Positions 20,775-31,935 of a DNA stretch of 64,000 nt are shown here, piece after piece. Origin of the DNA: Alnus glutinosa (Eukaryota; Streptophyta; Magnoliopsida; Fagales; Betulaceae). The position numbers and the translations under genes were made by a program. The stretch covers positions 191,001 through 255,000 of the forward strand of contig NC_084892.1 of the NCBI RefSeq assembly GCF_958979055.1, read 5' to 3'. The notes below the pieces were generated by a model. That model saw only the letters and a program-made list of their open reading frames with translations. It did not search any database and was not told the origin of the DNA. Numbering within the stretch: position 1 is the stretch's first letter; each line of letters starts with the position of its first letter.

Positions 20775-21859
20775 AATAAGGTTAGAAAATGGAGAGAACG
20801 AGAAGGATTCTTATATATATTTTCAAGACATGTGCATTTTTCATTACGACTCCATATTCTACCATAAAAGTAGTTTAGAATCATTTAGTCCTATGGAATC
20901 ATATGAAAGAATACGTCAGACATTGCGTCATATATGACTAGTAGTGATGGCTACAGGCTTTAAGCGTCTGACCTCACCTCAGACTAGTCATGATTCAAAA
21001 TTTCAAATGGCATTTTCCAAGGCCATGACGTTTTGGAAACCACTAGATTGCAGATGATTCCGGCCGGAGTTAGATACTCCTTTTCCTCTGCCGCAGATAA
21101 ATACTTCAAAGCATTATGCAATTAAAGTTTCCCCTTCCAATTCACTCATAGATACCATACCAATAGAAAATGAATCCACAAATTCAGGGTCAGATGATGA
21201 GCAGATACGAGAAGATGATTTTTTTATTTTCCCAAGTGGTTCAAATTTATTAAAAGTGTACAGGAGCGCAAACCCTATTACATAAAAAAGTATACAAGAA
21301 AATCTCTAACGTATAAAAAAAGAACAAAACTCTAAGAACTCAAAGAAATTAAAAATGGGCAAACTATTGCAGGCTCCTATGATCCTATCCATGTGTAAAG
21401 GGGATTGGAGCATCTTTTCCAACTCTAGCATTGCAGTCTCACTATTTAGTCTATTTTCAAAACTCCTGGCATCTCTTTTCTCCAAATACACCATATTAAA
21501 GACAAAGAGGCCGACCTCCACATTTTCAAACCTTCTGTCGTCTCCAACTCACCAATAATTGTCTAACTCTATGAGGCATAACCCACCAACATCAAACAAC
21601 TGAAAAAGTGAACTCCATAAATCTCTTGCAATTTCACAATTTAGAAAGAGGTGATCAATAAATTGTCTACTTTTCTTATAAATACCGCATCAATCCATCA
21701 CAATTACATTCCTCTTCCGTAGATTGTCTAAAGTCAAGATTTTCCCTAAAACTCCCACCCACCCACACAAAGAACAAGTGAAATGAAATGAAAGGAGAAA
21801 AAAAGAAAGAAATACAGAGCAAGACTAGAAGGCGTAGAAGTGAGAGTGGAGAGAGATGT
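20775..21859. other. Intergenic region between the two SDR genes
   Basis: The left part should be the promoter of the broken SDR gene on the minus strand. Most of the right half is a LINE 3'-end fragment. No other coding region is supported. Confidence 0.6.
21217..21690 (-). mobile_element. LINE (L1-type) 3'-end fragment
   Basis: On the minus strand, translation gives HLFLNCEIARDLWSSLFQLF near 21660-21600 and then WCIWRKRDARSFEN and LELEKMLQ. This is the C-terminal zinc-finger region that follows reverse transcriptase in plant L1-type LINEs. The two parts are in different frames, so the copy is broken. GTGTACAGGAGCG and a T run (21217-21265, plus strand) are the reversed 3' end. Upstream RT domains are absent, as expected for a 5'-truncated copy. 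Confidence 0.7.
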
Positions 21860-22663
21860 TCAAACAACAAATCCACCATTCACCCTAATGACCTGCCCAT
21901 TAATCCACTCCCCAGCATCACTAGCTAAAAATCCCACGAGGTGAGTTACATCCTTGGGCTCCCCAAGTCGGCCTAGAGGACAGGCATCCACAATCCTCTT
22001 GATCGTTTCCTCAGATTTACCCTCGAAGAACATGTCAGTTGCCACAGGCCCTGGTGCAACAGCGTTGGCAGTTACTCCCGTACCCTTGAGCTCCTTAGCC
22101 ACTATCTTTGTCATTGTCTCCACGGCTGCCTTGGAGGCTGCATAAGCTGCGTACCCTGGTAGAAGTGATCCAACAACCGAGGTCGATATCATGATGATTC
22201 TTCCACTGCCTCCACGTTTCAACCGATTAGCAGCCTCTTTACAGCAGAAGAATCCACCTTTGGTGTTGATATTAAATATCATATCCCAATCCTCCACTGT
22301 CGTATTGGCCAAAGTTGGGTACTTTGGATCAAGCACCCCAGCACAGTTTACAAGGATATGGATTGAGCCAAATTCTTGTTCAGCACTATCGAAGAGCAGC
22401 TTCACCTGATCTGGGTCTGAAACATCTGCTCGAACTGCGATTGCTTGAGTCTGAGAAACGGTAGCCGAGGCGTTGAGCTCAGACGCCAGAAGATCTGCTT
22501 TTGTTGAGCTTGAAGCATAATTGAGCACAACCCTTGCACCAAGAGAGTGGAGGTGGATGGCGATGGCACGGCCAATGCCACGTGAGGCACCGGTTACGAT
22601 TGCTACCCGGCCGTCAAGTCGAGAAGAAGAGGAAGCGTGTTCCCTGCTAATTTCCCCAGCCAT
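21860..22663 (-). CDS. Short-chain dehydrogenase/reductase, NADPH-dependent aldehyde reductase-like
   Basis: A single exon encodes 267 residues, the normal length for a classical SDR. Visible motifs: the TGASRGIG cofactor loop at 24-31, NCAG at 106-109 (NNAG in most relatives), the catalytic Ser near 160, Y174-x3-K178, and APGP after the active site. A basic residue after the second strand fits NADPH use. Relatives in Arabidopsis (At3g03980/At3g04000 type) reduce reactive carbonyls such as unsaturated aldehydes. This copy lacks a clear transit peptide, so a cytosolic site is likely. It is the tandem paralogue of the broken gene at 19233-20774, which has one intron that this copy lacks. The ATG at 22663 is the first in frame and gives a normal N-terminus. 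Confidence 0.92.
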   Translation of the reverse strand: MAGEISREHASSSSRLDGRVAIVTGASRGIGRAIAIHLHSLGARVVLNYASSSTKADLLASELNASATVSQTQAIAVRADVSDPDQVKLLFDSAEQEFGSIHILVNCAGVLDPKYPTLANTTVEDWDMIFNINTKGGFFCCKEAANRLKRGGSGRIIMISTSVVGSLLPGYAAYAASKAAVETMTKIVAKELKGTGVTANAVAPGPVATDMFFEGKSEETIKRIVDACPLGRLGEPKDVTHLVGFLASDAGEWINGQVIRVNGGFVV

Positions 22664-25017
22664 AATGGAGATTCAGTGAGTTTGAGTTTGAGTTTGGAAA
22701 CAATGAAAATCGTTTTCGATTGTTTTGCGGTTTAGAAATGATCCAGGATATATGTAATGCTTTTTATAATTAAAAATTACGAAAGGACTCGTGAGAGATT
22801 GGGTAGCTTCATAGATCTGAATGTGGAAATCGTCAAATCCTCTCTTCCCGAGCAAAATAGCCCAATTTTTTTTTCTTTTTATCTTTTTTAATTTTTTTGG
22901 GGGCAAAATGGGTCAAACATTTGATAGACACAGCAAGTTGCATCACTGCAAACGTAAGGATCTTTTTTGGGAATTAATTTAGCCTTGAATGGAGCAATAA
23001 TGACTTTGCCCCAGGTTACCACTTGATGACAAAGTGGTTACATCACTGCATACGTAATAAGGAATAAGGAAGTAGCCACCTTGAAGAAGAATAGCTCAAT
23101 ATAAACAACGTCTTATGAAATGAATTTCATTAATTTGAATCTTCACTCTCCCTCTTGTATGAATATATAAAAAATGATAATAATAAATAAGGAAGTAGCT
23201 ATTGTTAAAATACACTAAAAGCCTAGAAGAAAAAAATTTATTTTGTTTATTTTGCTGGGGACGAAAGATAATTTATAATAATTTAATTTAATTCTTATGA
23301 AGCATTTATTTATGGGAGATGCTCAGGCTTTTTTTGATTGGTTACTTCACATGAAAAGCCAAAGAATCGTTGCGTCACTGCATACGTAAGGCTGTTTTTT
23401 GGTTGGGTACTTCACATGAAAGGCCAATGATCGAAACTTATAGAAAGTCAAAGGCGGCTGAGTTGTAGAAATATAGATCATAATTCCTAATTAACATTTT
23501 ATTGATCTGCACTTGAAAAATAAATCTCTATAGACTAGTGAGTTTCTCTTGGGCGCATAATGACAAAATTTTTCGTTTAAACAAATAGCTAGACATCCAC
23601 GTAGATTCGGGCACAGAATCTCGGCGACCAACGATGAGCCTCCAAATCCTCTTCCCTACAACCTCCCGACACCGTCGACAGAAATTCAACCTAAGCCTCT
23701 TCCTCTCTCAGGATCTCTCCCTCTCGCTGGCCGTTCTCCCCTCTCGCCCCACTAGTAGTTTTCGGTGATTAGATATGGTCGGTGATCACATTTGGTCCGG
23801 TGATTTGGGGCTCTCGACATTCTGGTTCAACTGGAGATGGTGAACGACGATGTGGTCGGGGTCGAACCCAAGTCGGCCACATGGTGGCACGGCTTCCACC
23901 TGGGCTACGCCGGGTTTGGCTATTTGGGTCGGGTTGGTGGTCGAGGCTGGGTTTCCGGCATGAAGACGCCCATCTCTCTCCCTCGATCTCTTCATTTCAC
24001 TGCAAAGAAATTGGGTGTTTTGCATCTATTTGATTTTCTTGCTTCATGCTTACATGTCAACTTCTCATTAGTAGGTCAAAAAAAACCTAGTTTCTGCTAC
24101 GACCGAATTGAAGTTATCCCCATGAAATTTTTGTTGGTGTTCACTAAAAAAGCTACATAGGATCTATAAATTATTGCCACATGTCCAACAACAATCCCCT
24201 ACGAAGGAGAGGTCCCTATGACCACTTCCTTTCTTCGTAGGTGGGTCGTGGGATGGAATTTTCGACAACCACCCACTTGCATATGGGGGTTTTCCTTGAC
24301 CCGCCCAAAGTAAGAGAGGATGGGTTCATTGGGTTGCGAGAGACTTACCCACCCCTTATGACCACTTTTGCAGCAAAAAAGGAGGTGGTCGGTGGTCGGT
24401 GGGGTGGAGTGAAGGGTCTTGCAACTCACCCTTTTTGGCCCTTTGGGAACCTCCACGAGGGTGGAGTTGGGTTGCAGGGAACACCACCCGCCATGAAGAT
24501 GTTTTTGTTCCCATAGCCACTCTTTTATTTTTCTTTTCTTTTTGATGAAGTGATAAACCACAACAATCAAATTTGTATTTAACACTACAATCTTAGGGTT
24601 TTATTTGTTAATATGTTTTGCGGAGTGTTTTTTATTTTTTGTTTAAAAAATATACATCATAAAGATAAAAACAGTTTAGAGTATTTTGTGTTTTGAAATG
24701 TTTGTTAATGTTTTTATTTTGATAATAAAAACCAAAAGAGAAGAGGAAAAAAAAAGAAGTAATAACAATAATAAACGGACTAGTTGCAAGGCATCACCTT
24801 ATTAGGATGGACGTGTAAGCTGAACATAATAATGTTTCCTTTGTCCTATATTATTGGTCATCTATTAAATTTTAGGATGTCTTAAAATACTGTCGACTTT
24901 AAAAATTTAATGATGACACTTTCCTACTTTAATAATTTATTTTATTTGAAAATCCAATACCATATTTACATTTGTTATATTTGAGTTCAAATTAAGGAAA
25001 GTAATTTTATAAACTTA

Positions 25018-25020
<3 letters not shown>

Positions 25021-25106
<86 letters not shown>
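25021..25106. repeat. Compound (TC)n(TA)n microsatellite
   Basis: About 20 TC units run directly into about 22 TA units with no interruption. Confidence 0.95.
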
Positions 25107-25108
<2 letters not shown>

Positions 25109-25141
25109 CATATTTTAACGTAAAAAAAAAAGAGACAAAAG

Positions 25142-25624
25142 TACATATAATCCACTCAAATTACCAATTCATTGTCAATGTCCCCACAAATTACCAATTG
25201 TGTCAATATCTCCCGTAAACTACCAAAAAATGTCAATGTCCCTCTAATGACAAAAATACCCTTTATAAAATTATTAAAAAACTAAAATAACAAAAAGTTA
25301 TACAAAAATAATAAATAAACAAAAAATTTAAAACATATAATAAATATAAATAAATAAAAACTGGTTTTTTTTCTCCTTTTTTTTTTTTTTTAATTTTCGT
25401 TACTTTTCTTAATTTGTTTTTCGTTTTTCTTTATTTTTGTTTTTTTGTTTTTATTTTTTAGTTTTAGTTTTTATTTTTTAGAATTTATAAGGACATTTTT
25501 GTCTTATTGAAAAAAAAAAATTATGGTTACTTTTGTCTTTTTGTTGGTCTTAGGGGTACATCGACATAATTGGTAGTTTAAGGTGACATTGATAATTGAG
25601 TGGTAGTTTGAAGGGATATATGTA
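25142..25624. mobile_element. MITE with ~75-bp imperfect terminal inverted repeats
   Basis: The left end (TACATATAATCCACTCAAATT...) and the reverse complement of the right end (TACATATATCCCTTCAAACT...) align over about 75 bp. Inside each end a CTACCAATT...TGTCAATGTCCC-type block is repeated. The core is A/T homopolymer-rich and non-coding. The flanks are too A-rich to call a target duplication, so the superfamily is open; long ends favour a Mutator-like origin. Confidence 0.65.
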
Positions 25625-26256
25625 AAATTTCAAAAAAATAAAAATAAAAAAACTAGAAAAAAAAAAAAAAGTAAGTAGCAGATTTTAGCAAAGTCAGCAA
25701 AGCATTATGGCAAATTTGGAGGAAGAAACTAACCTGGGATGAGAATAGGCATGCCCTTTTCCTTCGATATGTGCTTGAAAATCCATTGATTCTGGACAAG
25801 TTCAGGTCTTCAGATGAGGAGGTGAATTAAGGATTGGTTCTGAATGATGAATTGAATGGTTTATTCAAGAAGCTAACGCTGAATAGAACATGCTCGCACA
25901 GAAATAGGCCATCAAAAGGATCTGCTGTCTTATTCACCTGAGAAAGAACATCAAATTTGAGAAAAGATCAAAATATGAAGAATATTAGCAAGTTCCAACA
26001 GTTTCTGACATTTAATTCTGAAACTTGAGTTTGTTCCTTAGTTCTGCTCAAGAATCCACACACTTTCCTAACGAGAATAATATATTAGAAATGACAGTAG
26101 CCATTGCTCCAAATAAGAATAAAATAAAGTATAAAGAACTGAATGTCCCAAGTGATTTGCTAAGGCTTTGGTATGTTAAGCTACGTCGTAAATCACAAAT
26201 TATAGGAAAAAACAAAAAAGAAGCTACGGTCCTGGGATCGAGGTTCCCGGAACTAA

Positions 26257-26557
26257 GGGCTTGTTTGATAACCTAAATAAGTAACATAACATTACAGAAT
26301 AGTGGCCGTCATTATTCACAATTTTTATTTTATTTTTTACATTTTTCAATAACAATCAACACCAAAACATTCTCACTTTTTTCACTTTTTATATCACATC
26401 AATAATTTTTTATTACAATTCAAATAAAAAAATTCACTACAATACAAAATTTTTTCACTTTTTTATACAAATTATTTTTATTTTATATCACATCATCACT
26501 TTTTACTAATTTCAAAACTAACTCACTACTCTGTTCTGTTCTTTGCCAAAGAAGCCC
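26257..26557. mobile_element. Tourist-like (PIF/Harbinger) MITE
   Basis: Ends are GGGCTTGTTTGATAA and the complement of TTGCCAAAGAAGCCC, an imperfect inverted pair of about 15 bp. TAA flanks both sides (26254-26256 and 26558-26560), the 3-bp target site typical of PIF/Harbinger. It is 301 bp long, AT-rich and non-coding. Confidence 0.65.
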
Positions 26558-27570
26558 TAAAATTGTAAGCGAGGGAAAAATTCAAAAGAACATTTTTTGG
26601 ATAGGTAAAAATTTTAAAAAATTTCTCCCCAAGCTTCAACATGGTTCTGCCCATGCCTGCAATTTTCTTAATTTCGGCCCTTCATTTAAAATAAACGGCC
26701 TTTCATTGACGGGAGCACAAAAAAAATATAAAAGCAAAAGAAGATAAGAGGTGATTGGTCATTTCAAAGGGTGTTTGGGCGGCCGACCATTCCCTCACCC
26801 CTTGACAGCATGGCCACTTGAGTAGTTGGGGTGGTCGGCAAAGGAAAAAACCAAAAAAAAAAAAAAAAAAAAAAAAAGAAAAAAAAGAAAAAAGAAAAAG
26901 AGCTTTAGGAGTGGTTGTCCACCCTCATATCGTTTGAGGGGTGGTCGGCCACCCTAAGGACGCTCAACCCTTTACAGGGTGAGTGGGTGGATGGATCAAC
27001 TCAGCCACTCTTTTGGGCTCGTCAGCCACCGCATAACTTTTTTGGCTTTTTTGTTTTATTTTTAATTTTTAGTGTTTACGTGGCTCAATTTAGGAACCTC
27101 AATCCTTGGTCGTGATCTCCCTGCCCAAGTTACGCTATTATTTGCTTTCCTTGAAAACAACAGTGCCTGACAGGGTTACCTTTTTAAAGCTCCGGAAATA
27201 AAAAGGGAAAGTCTTGCCATATCTCCTGGAGTCACCATCAACGATGCCAAAGTCCCTCAAATTTGTGGAAAATCTTGAAATAACCAATTTCTACTACTGA
27301 CATACTAGCTTGTGTCATCAACAAGATCTGCTTAGAGAGAGAGAGAGAGAGAACAATGGAAAATATAAACTTGCAGAAGTCTTCAAAAACAATAGAGAAA
27401 CAATTAAAATGCTTGGAATCTGATTGAGGGACTAACGAAACAAAAATTAGCAATCAAAAATTAAGTTGAGACTGGAGGTCTTACCACAGTATTAAATACT
27501 CTGATATTTAATATGTTTTGCAGGATCCAATAAATTTCCTCTTTTCTTGATCAACTTTCTTCAGTCATAA

Positions 27571-30500
27571 TTACCAGTAATCTCTACATGAACATATACC
27601 ACCTTCAAAATGATGAAAACGATATGCATCCCTTACTACAATAGCTCGATTTGAAATCTTTGACACATACTTAATCCAATTATGGCAATCATTACAGACA
27701 CGAAGATTCTTAAACACACGCACGGGTATCGTACTTGACAAGCTAAGGAGTCCAAAAGCAATTGCCAATTTCTCACTATGAATATGTACTGTTGGGTCCT
27801 TCTGTCCTTGCTCCACATTGTTCAAAAGGGTATAGCGGTCCTGCACGTAGCCAATTTCAGCTGCCTGTTTAGTCAAATCTCCTAAGTATTCATATACCTT
27901 ATCTGCTAGTGGATGGAGACGGTCACCAACAAAGAATGCATGAACTGAGTTCTTAACTTCAATCCAGCTCCGGCCGGGCTCTTTCTTCACACCCCTGTCT
28001 TTCATCATTTGCCTTGTCCTATCCCTACTGTCCCATTTCCCAGAGACTGCATATATATTTGATAAGAGAACATAAGTGGCTGAATCTTCAGGTTCTAATT
28101 CTAGAAGATGACGTGCAGCGAACTCTCCAATTTCCATGTTCTTATGAACTATACAAGAACTTAAGAGGGTCCTCCAAATCATTGCATCTGGTTTAATTGG
28201 CATATCCTCTATGATTTTTCTTGCACGGCTCAAAAAACCAGCCCGGCCAAGAAGATCCACAACACAAACGTAATGCTCAGGTTTAGGCACTAAGCCATGC
28301 TCTTTGCACATGGATTCAAAGTAGCCAAGCCCCTCGTTCACCATACCCACATGGCTACAGGCCGACAAAACTCCCACAAAGGTAACATGGTTAGGCATCA
28401 TACCAAGCCTTTTCATCTCCTCAAAAAGATGTAGTGCTTCAATACCACATCCATGTTGAGAATAGCCTGTAATCAAGGCATTCCACGAGACCTCATTTTT
28501 TTCAACCATTGCAAGAAACTGCCTCTTGGCATCATCCATACTACCACACTTGGCATACAATGTGATCAAAACATTAGAAACCTCAGTTTCTGAATCATAC
28601 CCAGTTTTTAGAATCATAGCATGGATCTGCTTCCCTTGTTTAGTATTTGCTAGATTGGCAGCTGCACTAACTGCAGAGCCAAAGGTGAATAGATTAACTT
28701 CTACTCCAGCTTTGTTCATTTGAGCAAATACCTGCAGTGCTTCCTCACAGTACCCACTCTGTGCAAACCCTGATATCAATGCATTCCATGATATGTTATC
28801 TTTATCATCAATTTTCTCAAATGCTAAGTATGCTTCCTCTACTCTACCACATCTAGAATAAAGACTAACAAGTGCATTGCTGAATGAAAGATCATCTGAG
28901 TAACCAGAGACATACGATTGAGCGTGGATTTGTCGTCCTTGATTGAGTGCTTGAATACCGGCACATGCACTAATTGCACTTGAAAATCCTATATTATCAG
29001 ATCGGATCCCTCGATTCTGCATTTCTTCAAAAAGTTTAAGAGCTTCGGCAAACATTTCATGCTGTGCATAGCCTGCAATCATAGCAGTCCAAGAGACAAC
29101 ATCTTCCTCAGTTAATCTTCTGAGAATTTGCAGGGCAGTATCAAGTTTTCCAAGCTTAGCATACATATCTATGAGGACACTGCAGACGTACACATTGAGC
29201 TGAAAGCCAGTCTTCATGACTTGAGTATGAATCTGCTCTCCTAGATCAAGAGCTCCAGAAGAGGTACAGGTTTTCAGTATACTTGGATAAGTGAATTGAT
29301 TGGGTATCATGCCTTCAATCTGCATCTGTCTAAATATCTCAAACGACTCACTCAGATTACCTAACTGCCCATAAGCAACTAACATAACGTTCCATAGGAC
29401 CACATTTTCAGTCTCTGTTGTAAGGAAAAATTCATGGGCAGTATCTATATCTGAGCACTTCACATAGAGATCCAGCAGAGAACCTTCAAGAATAATATCT
29501 GAAGACATTCCAGATTTTATTGCATATGAGTGGAATTGCCTCCCTGTATCGAGCGCTCCAACAGATGCACTGGCACTCAACAAACTTGCAACTGTAACAC
29601 AATCTGGTCTCAAGAAATCAAGCTGCATTTTCTTAAACAATTCCAGAGCTCTATAACTAAATCCACACTGAGCCAGCCCTGAGATGAGTGAATTATATGA
29701 AACCCTGTCCCTGTATCGCATTGTGCTGAAAATCTGTTCAGCAGATATCAAGTTTCCTGAGCGGGAATACAATGTCACAAGAGCATTGCACACGTACATC
29801 TCAGAAGAAAATCCCCCCTTAAAAACAAGCCCATGAAGCTGCTCTCCCACCTCAAACAACTGTATCTTGGTGCAGGCACTTAGAACGCTTGAAAAGATAT
29901 AAGGAGTAGGGGTCAATCCTGATGTATGCATCTGGCAAAATAGGAGAATAGATTCTACTTCATGTCCATTCTGAGATAAACCTGACATTATCGCCACCCA
30001 AGAAACACTATCCTTCAAATATAATCTATCAAAGATCTTTTTAGCATAATCTATGAAGCCATTTTTCGAATACAAATCAATCAACGGGTTACATACAAGC
30101 GTGCTAGCACCAAAACCATGATAAATAATCCTCGCATGAATCTGCTCCACATACTGGAAAGCAACATTACCACCACTGCACGCCCTTAAAACTCCAGCAA
30201 ATGTTGTTTCATTCGGATTCACATTCTCAGCCATCATTCGGCAAAAGAGACCCAATACCTGACCACTCCACTTGTTCACCCCAAGCACATTAATTATTTT
30301 ATTCCAGGAAGATACACTTCTATTATGCATATCATCAAAAACCTTAACTGCAACATCTAAATCACCACCCGCAATATAGATATCAATAATTCGGTCACAC
30401 AAAACAGGTTCCGAATCAAAACCCAACTTCAAAATCTTTCCGTGAAGCTTCTGCCCACATACTAAAGACCCAGAATTCAAACACCCTTCTAAAAGCCATA

Positions 30501-30807
30501 GATAGGTCTGAAAATTCGCACGAATCCCACGCTCTTCCATGATATGGAGGAAATCAACTCCCTTTGAATTTTCTTCATTTTCTTGGACTGGAAATTCGTC
30601 GAACGCATGGGATACGGCGGTGTTACTAAAACCAGCTAAATCTATTCCGAGCAAAACATGGTTTTGCATAAAAGAATTGCAAAGTGGGATTACCTTATGA
30701 AACGTTGTAGCGGGTTTCAGAGTGCTTTGGCGTTTGAATGCACGCGGGAAGTGATAGAACAAGGAATATGGGAAGGACCCACGAAGAGAAAGTGGAGCGA
30801 GAAGCAT
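27571..30807 (-). CDS. DYW-class pentatricopeptide repeat protein (At4g13650-like)
   Basis: One uninterrupted reading frame of 1078 residues, the usual intronless form of the family. The N-terminus (about 1-35, rich in Arg, Ser, Phe and Leu) looks like a mitochondrial or plastid presequence. PLS-type PPR motifs fill the body, seen as repeating blocks such as [24 protein letters not shown] and LGEQIH, with E/E+ motifs after them. The DYW deaminase domain carries HSE at 1010-1012 and CNDC at 1038-1041, the zinc and catalytic residues for C-to-U RNA editing, and ends in DYW. The sequence closely matches my memory of Arabidopsis At4g13650 (1064 residues). The RNA target is not predictable by eye. 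The ATG at 30807 is the first in frame. It is divergent from ING2 with about 1.1 kb between starts. Confidence 0.95.
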   Translation of the reverse strand: MLLAPLSLRGSFPYSLFYHFPRAFKRQSTLKPATTFHKVIPLCNSFMQNHVLLGIDLAGFSNTAVSHAFDEFPVQENEENSKGVDFLHIMEERGIRANFQTYLWLLEGCLNSGSLVCGQKLHGKILKLGFDSEPVLCDRIIDIYIAGGDLDVAVKVFDDMHNRSVSSWNKIINVLGVNKWSGQVLGLFCRMMAENVNPNETTFAGVLRACSGGNVAFQYVEQIHARIIYHGFGASTLVCNPLIDLYSKNGFIDYAKKIFDRLYLKDSVSWVAIMSGLSQNGHEVESILLFCQMHTSGLTPTPYIFSSVLSACTKIQLFEVGEQLHGLVFKGGFSSEMYVCNALVTLYSRSGNLISAEQIFSTMRYRDRVSYNSLISGLAQCGFSYRALELFKKMQLDFLRPDCVTVASLLSASASVGALDTGRQFHSYAIKSGMSSDIILEGSLLDLYVKCSDIDTAHEFFLTTETENVVLWNVMLVAYGQLGNLSESFEIFRQMQIEGMIPNQFTYPSILKTCTSSGALDLGEQIHTQVMKTGFQLNVYVCSVLIDMYAKLGKLDTALQILRRLTEEDVVSWTAMIAGYAQHEMFAEALKLFEEMQNRGIRSDNIGFSSAISACAGIQALNQGRQIHAQSYVSGYSDDLSFSNALVSLYSRCGRVEEAYLAFEKIDDKDNISWNALISGFAQSGYCEEALQVFAQMNKAGVEVNLFTFGSAVSAAANLANTKQGKQIHAMILKTGYDSETEVSNVLITLYAKCGSMDDAKRQFLAMVEKNEVSWNALITGYSQHGCGIEALHLFEEMKRLGMMPNHVTFVGVLSACSHVGMVNEGLGYFESMCKEHGLVPKPEHYVCVVDLLGRAGFLSRARKIIEDMPIKPDAMIWRTLLSSCIVHKNMEIGEFAARHLLELEPEDSATYVLLSNIYAVSGKWDSRDRTRQMMKDRGVKKEPGRSWIEVKNSVHAFFVGDRLHPLADKVYEYLGDLTKQAAEIGYVQDRYTLLNNVEQGQKDPTVHIHSEKLAIAFGLLSLSSTIPVRVFKNLRVCNDCHNWIKYVSKISNRAIVVRDAYRFHHFEGGICSCRDYW

Positions 30808-31935
30808 TGGAGGAGGATTCTTGGAAGATAAAGAGTCAGCATCTAATCTCCAAAGACCAGCTTCTTATCAGCCATGATGAAACGAAAGGCCTTCTAAAGA
30901 CGGTTCTTCCCACATTCATGGCCTCAGCCTCAGGACCACTGCAAAGACCTTTAAAGATGGTTCACACCTTTCTACCGAACAAACCAATCAAGCAAAGCAA
31001 ATGTCTGCAGTGATGTTTAAGACAAAGAAAAGAGGGAGAGTGTATGCATAACGCTTCCTGACGAGCATCGGTGACCGTGGATACAATTATTCTTATCAAC
31101 ATTCGATATATTTCTTTGTCAAGGTCTACTGGTTTTCCAAGCTAAATCTATGATAGAGTTTCTAAAACTTAATTATAATTATAATTATTATTATTTTCAA
31201 TTTAGATTTTATTTTTTTAATATTTATCATTTTTAGAATATATTTATTTTTTCACTCTATTTCAAAATAAAGTTATTATCGTAAATAAAATTATTTGATC
31301 AAATTAAATAAGGAACATAAGAAATATTGGCAATTCATTAAAAATAAGGGGGTGGGGGAGCATACTTACTTCATCTGATGTCGCATCTTTTATCCTTCCA
31401 AATTATTTATTTTTAACAGATAACCCTTCTAATTAAAGGTTTACATCCAGGTAAATATTAACTAGTTATATATATTATTCGTAATAATTCACTTTTTACA
31501 CCCGCAAATAAATATTATTAGTAAAAAGTACTATCCGCATATGCCTATCAAAAATAAGGATCAAATTAATTTTGAAATTTTATTATTATTTTTTTGAAAT
31601 CGAAGACACACTTTCTTAGTACTCAATTATTTTATTTATTTTTTGGCTAAATCAAAGCTAGCTTAAAATTTGAATTTCAAGAATACCCGAAAATGTTTAT
31701 TAAATAAATTTCCATTGGCAGGCCCAGCCCTCAAGTGGGAGAGTGAGACCCACCACCAACAGAGCTCCCCCGCTTCTCCAACGGTCAACACCTCCTTAAC
31801 CGTCTCCGTTCGGTAATTTCTCCCAAAACTTTAACATTGAAGGCGACACCGTTTTGGACCTTTCCTTTTCCCTTCGTTTAAACTTCGTGGACCCTGTAGA
31901 GAAACCCTAGAAGAAGAAGAAGAGGAGGAGAAGCA
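30808..31935. other. Divergent promoter region between the PPR gene and ING2
   Basis: The PPR gene leaves to the left and ING2 to the right, so these 1.1 kb must hold both promoters. The middle (31150-31700) is strongly AT-rich. The ING2 side has a pyrimidine-rich stretch and a purine-rich AGAAGAAGAAG run just before the ATG. The open frame at 30738-31013 overlaps the PPR 5' end and is not supported as a gene. Confidence 0.5.

Larger units (their letters stand above)
22664..27570. other. Repeat-rich intergenic region
   Basis: No gene is supported in these 4.9 kb. They hold CATCACTGCATACGTAA-type short repeats (22940-23430), a GC-rich island at 23600-24000 with unrecognised frames, a GTGGTCGG-rich repeat at 24230-24500 whose like recurs at 26760-27030, a TC/TA microsatellite (25021-25106), a MITE with long inverted ends (25142-25624), a Tourist-like MITE (26257-26557), a poly-A tract near 26850-26900 and a GA run near 27335-27352. 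A short exon-like open stretch lies on the minus strand at 25720-25930. Confidence 0.5.

Noticed and set aside
23782-24585. Several 80-128 codon frames on both strands
   Set aside because: They overlap each other, have no recognisable domains and lie in a probable repeat.
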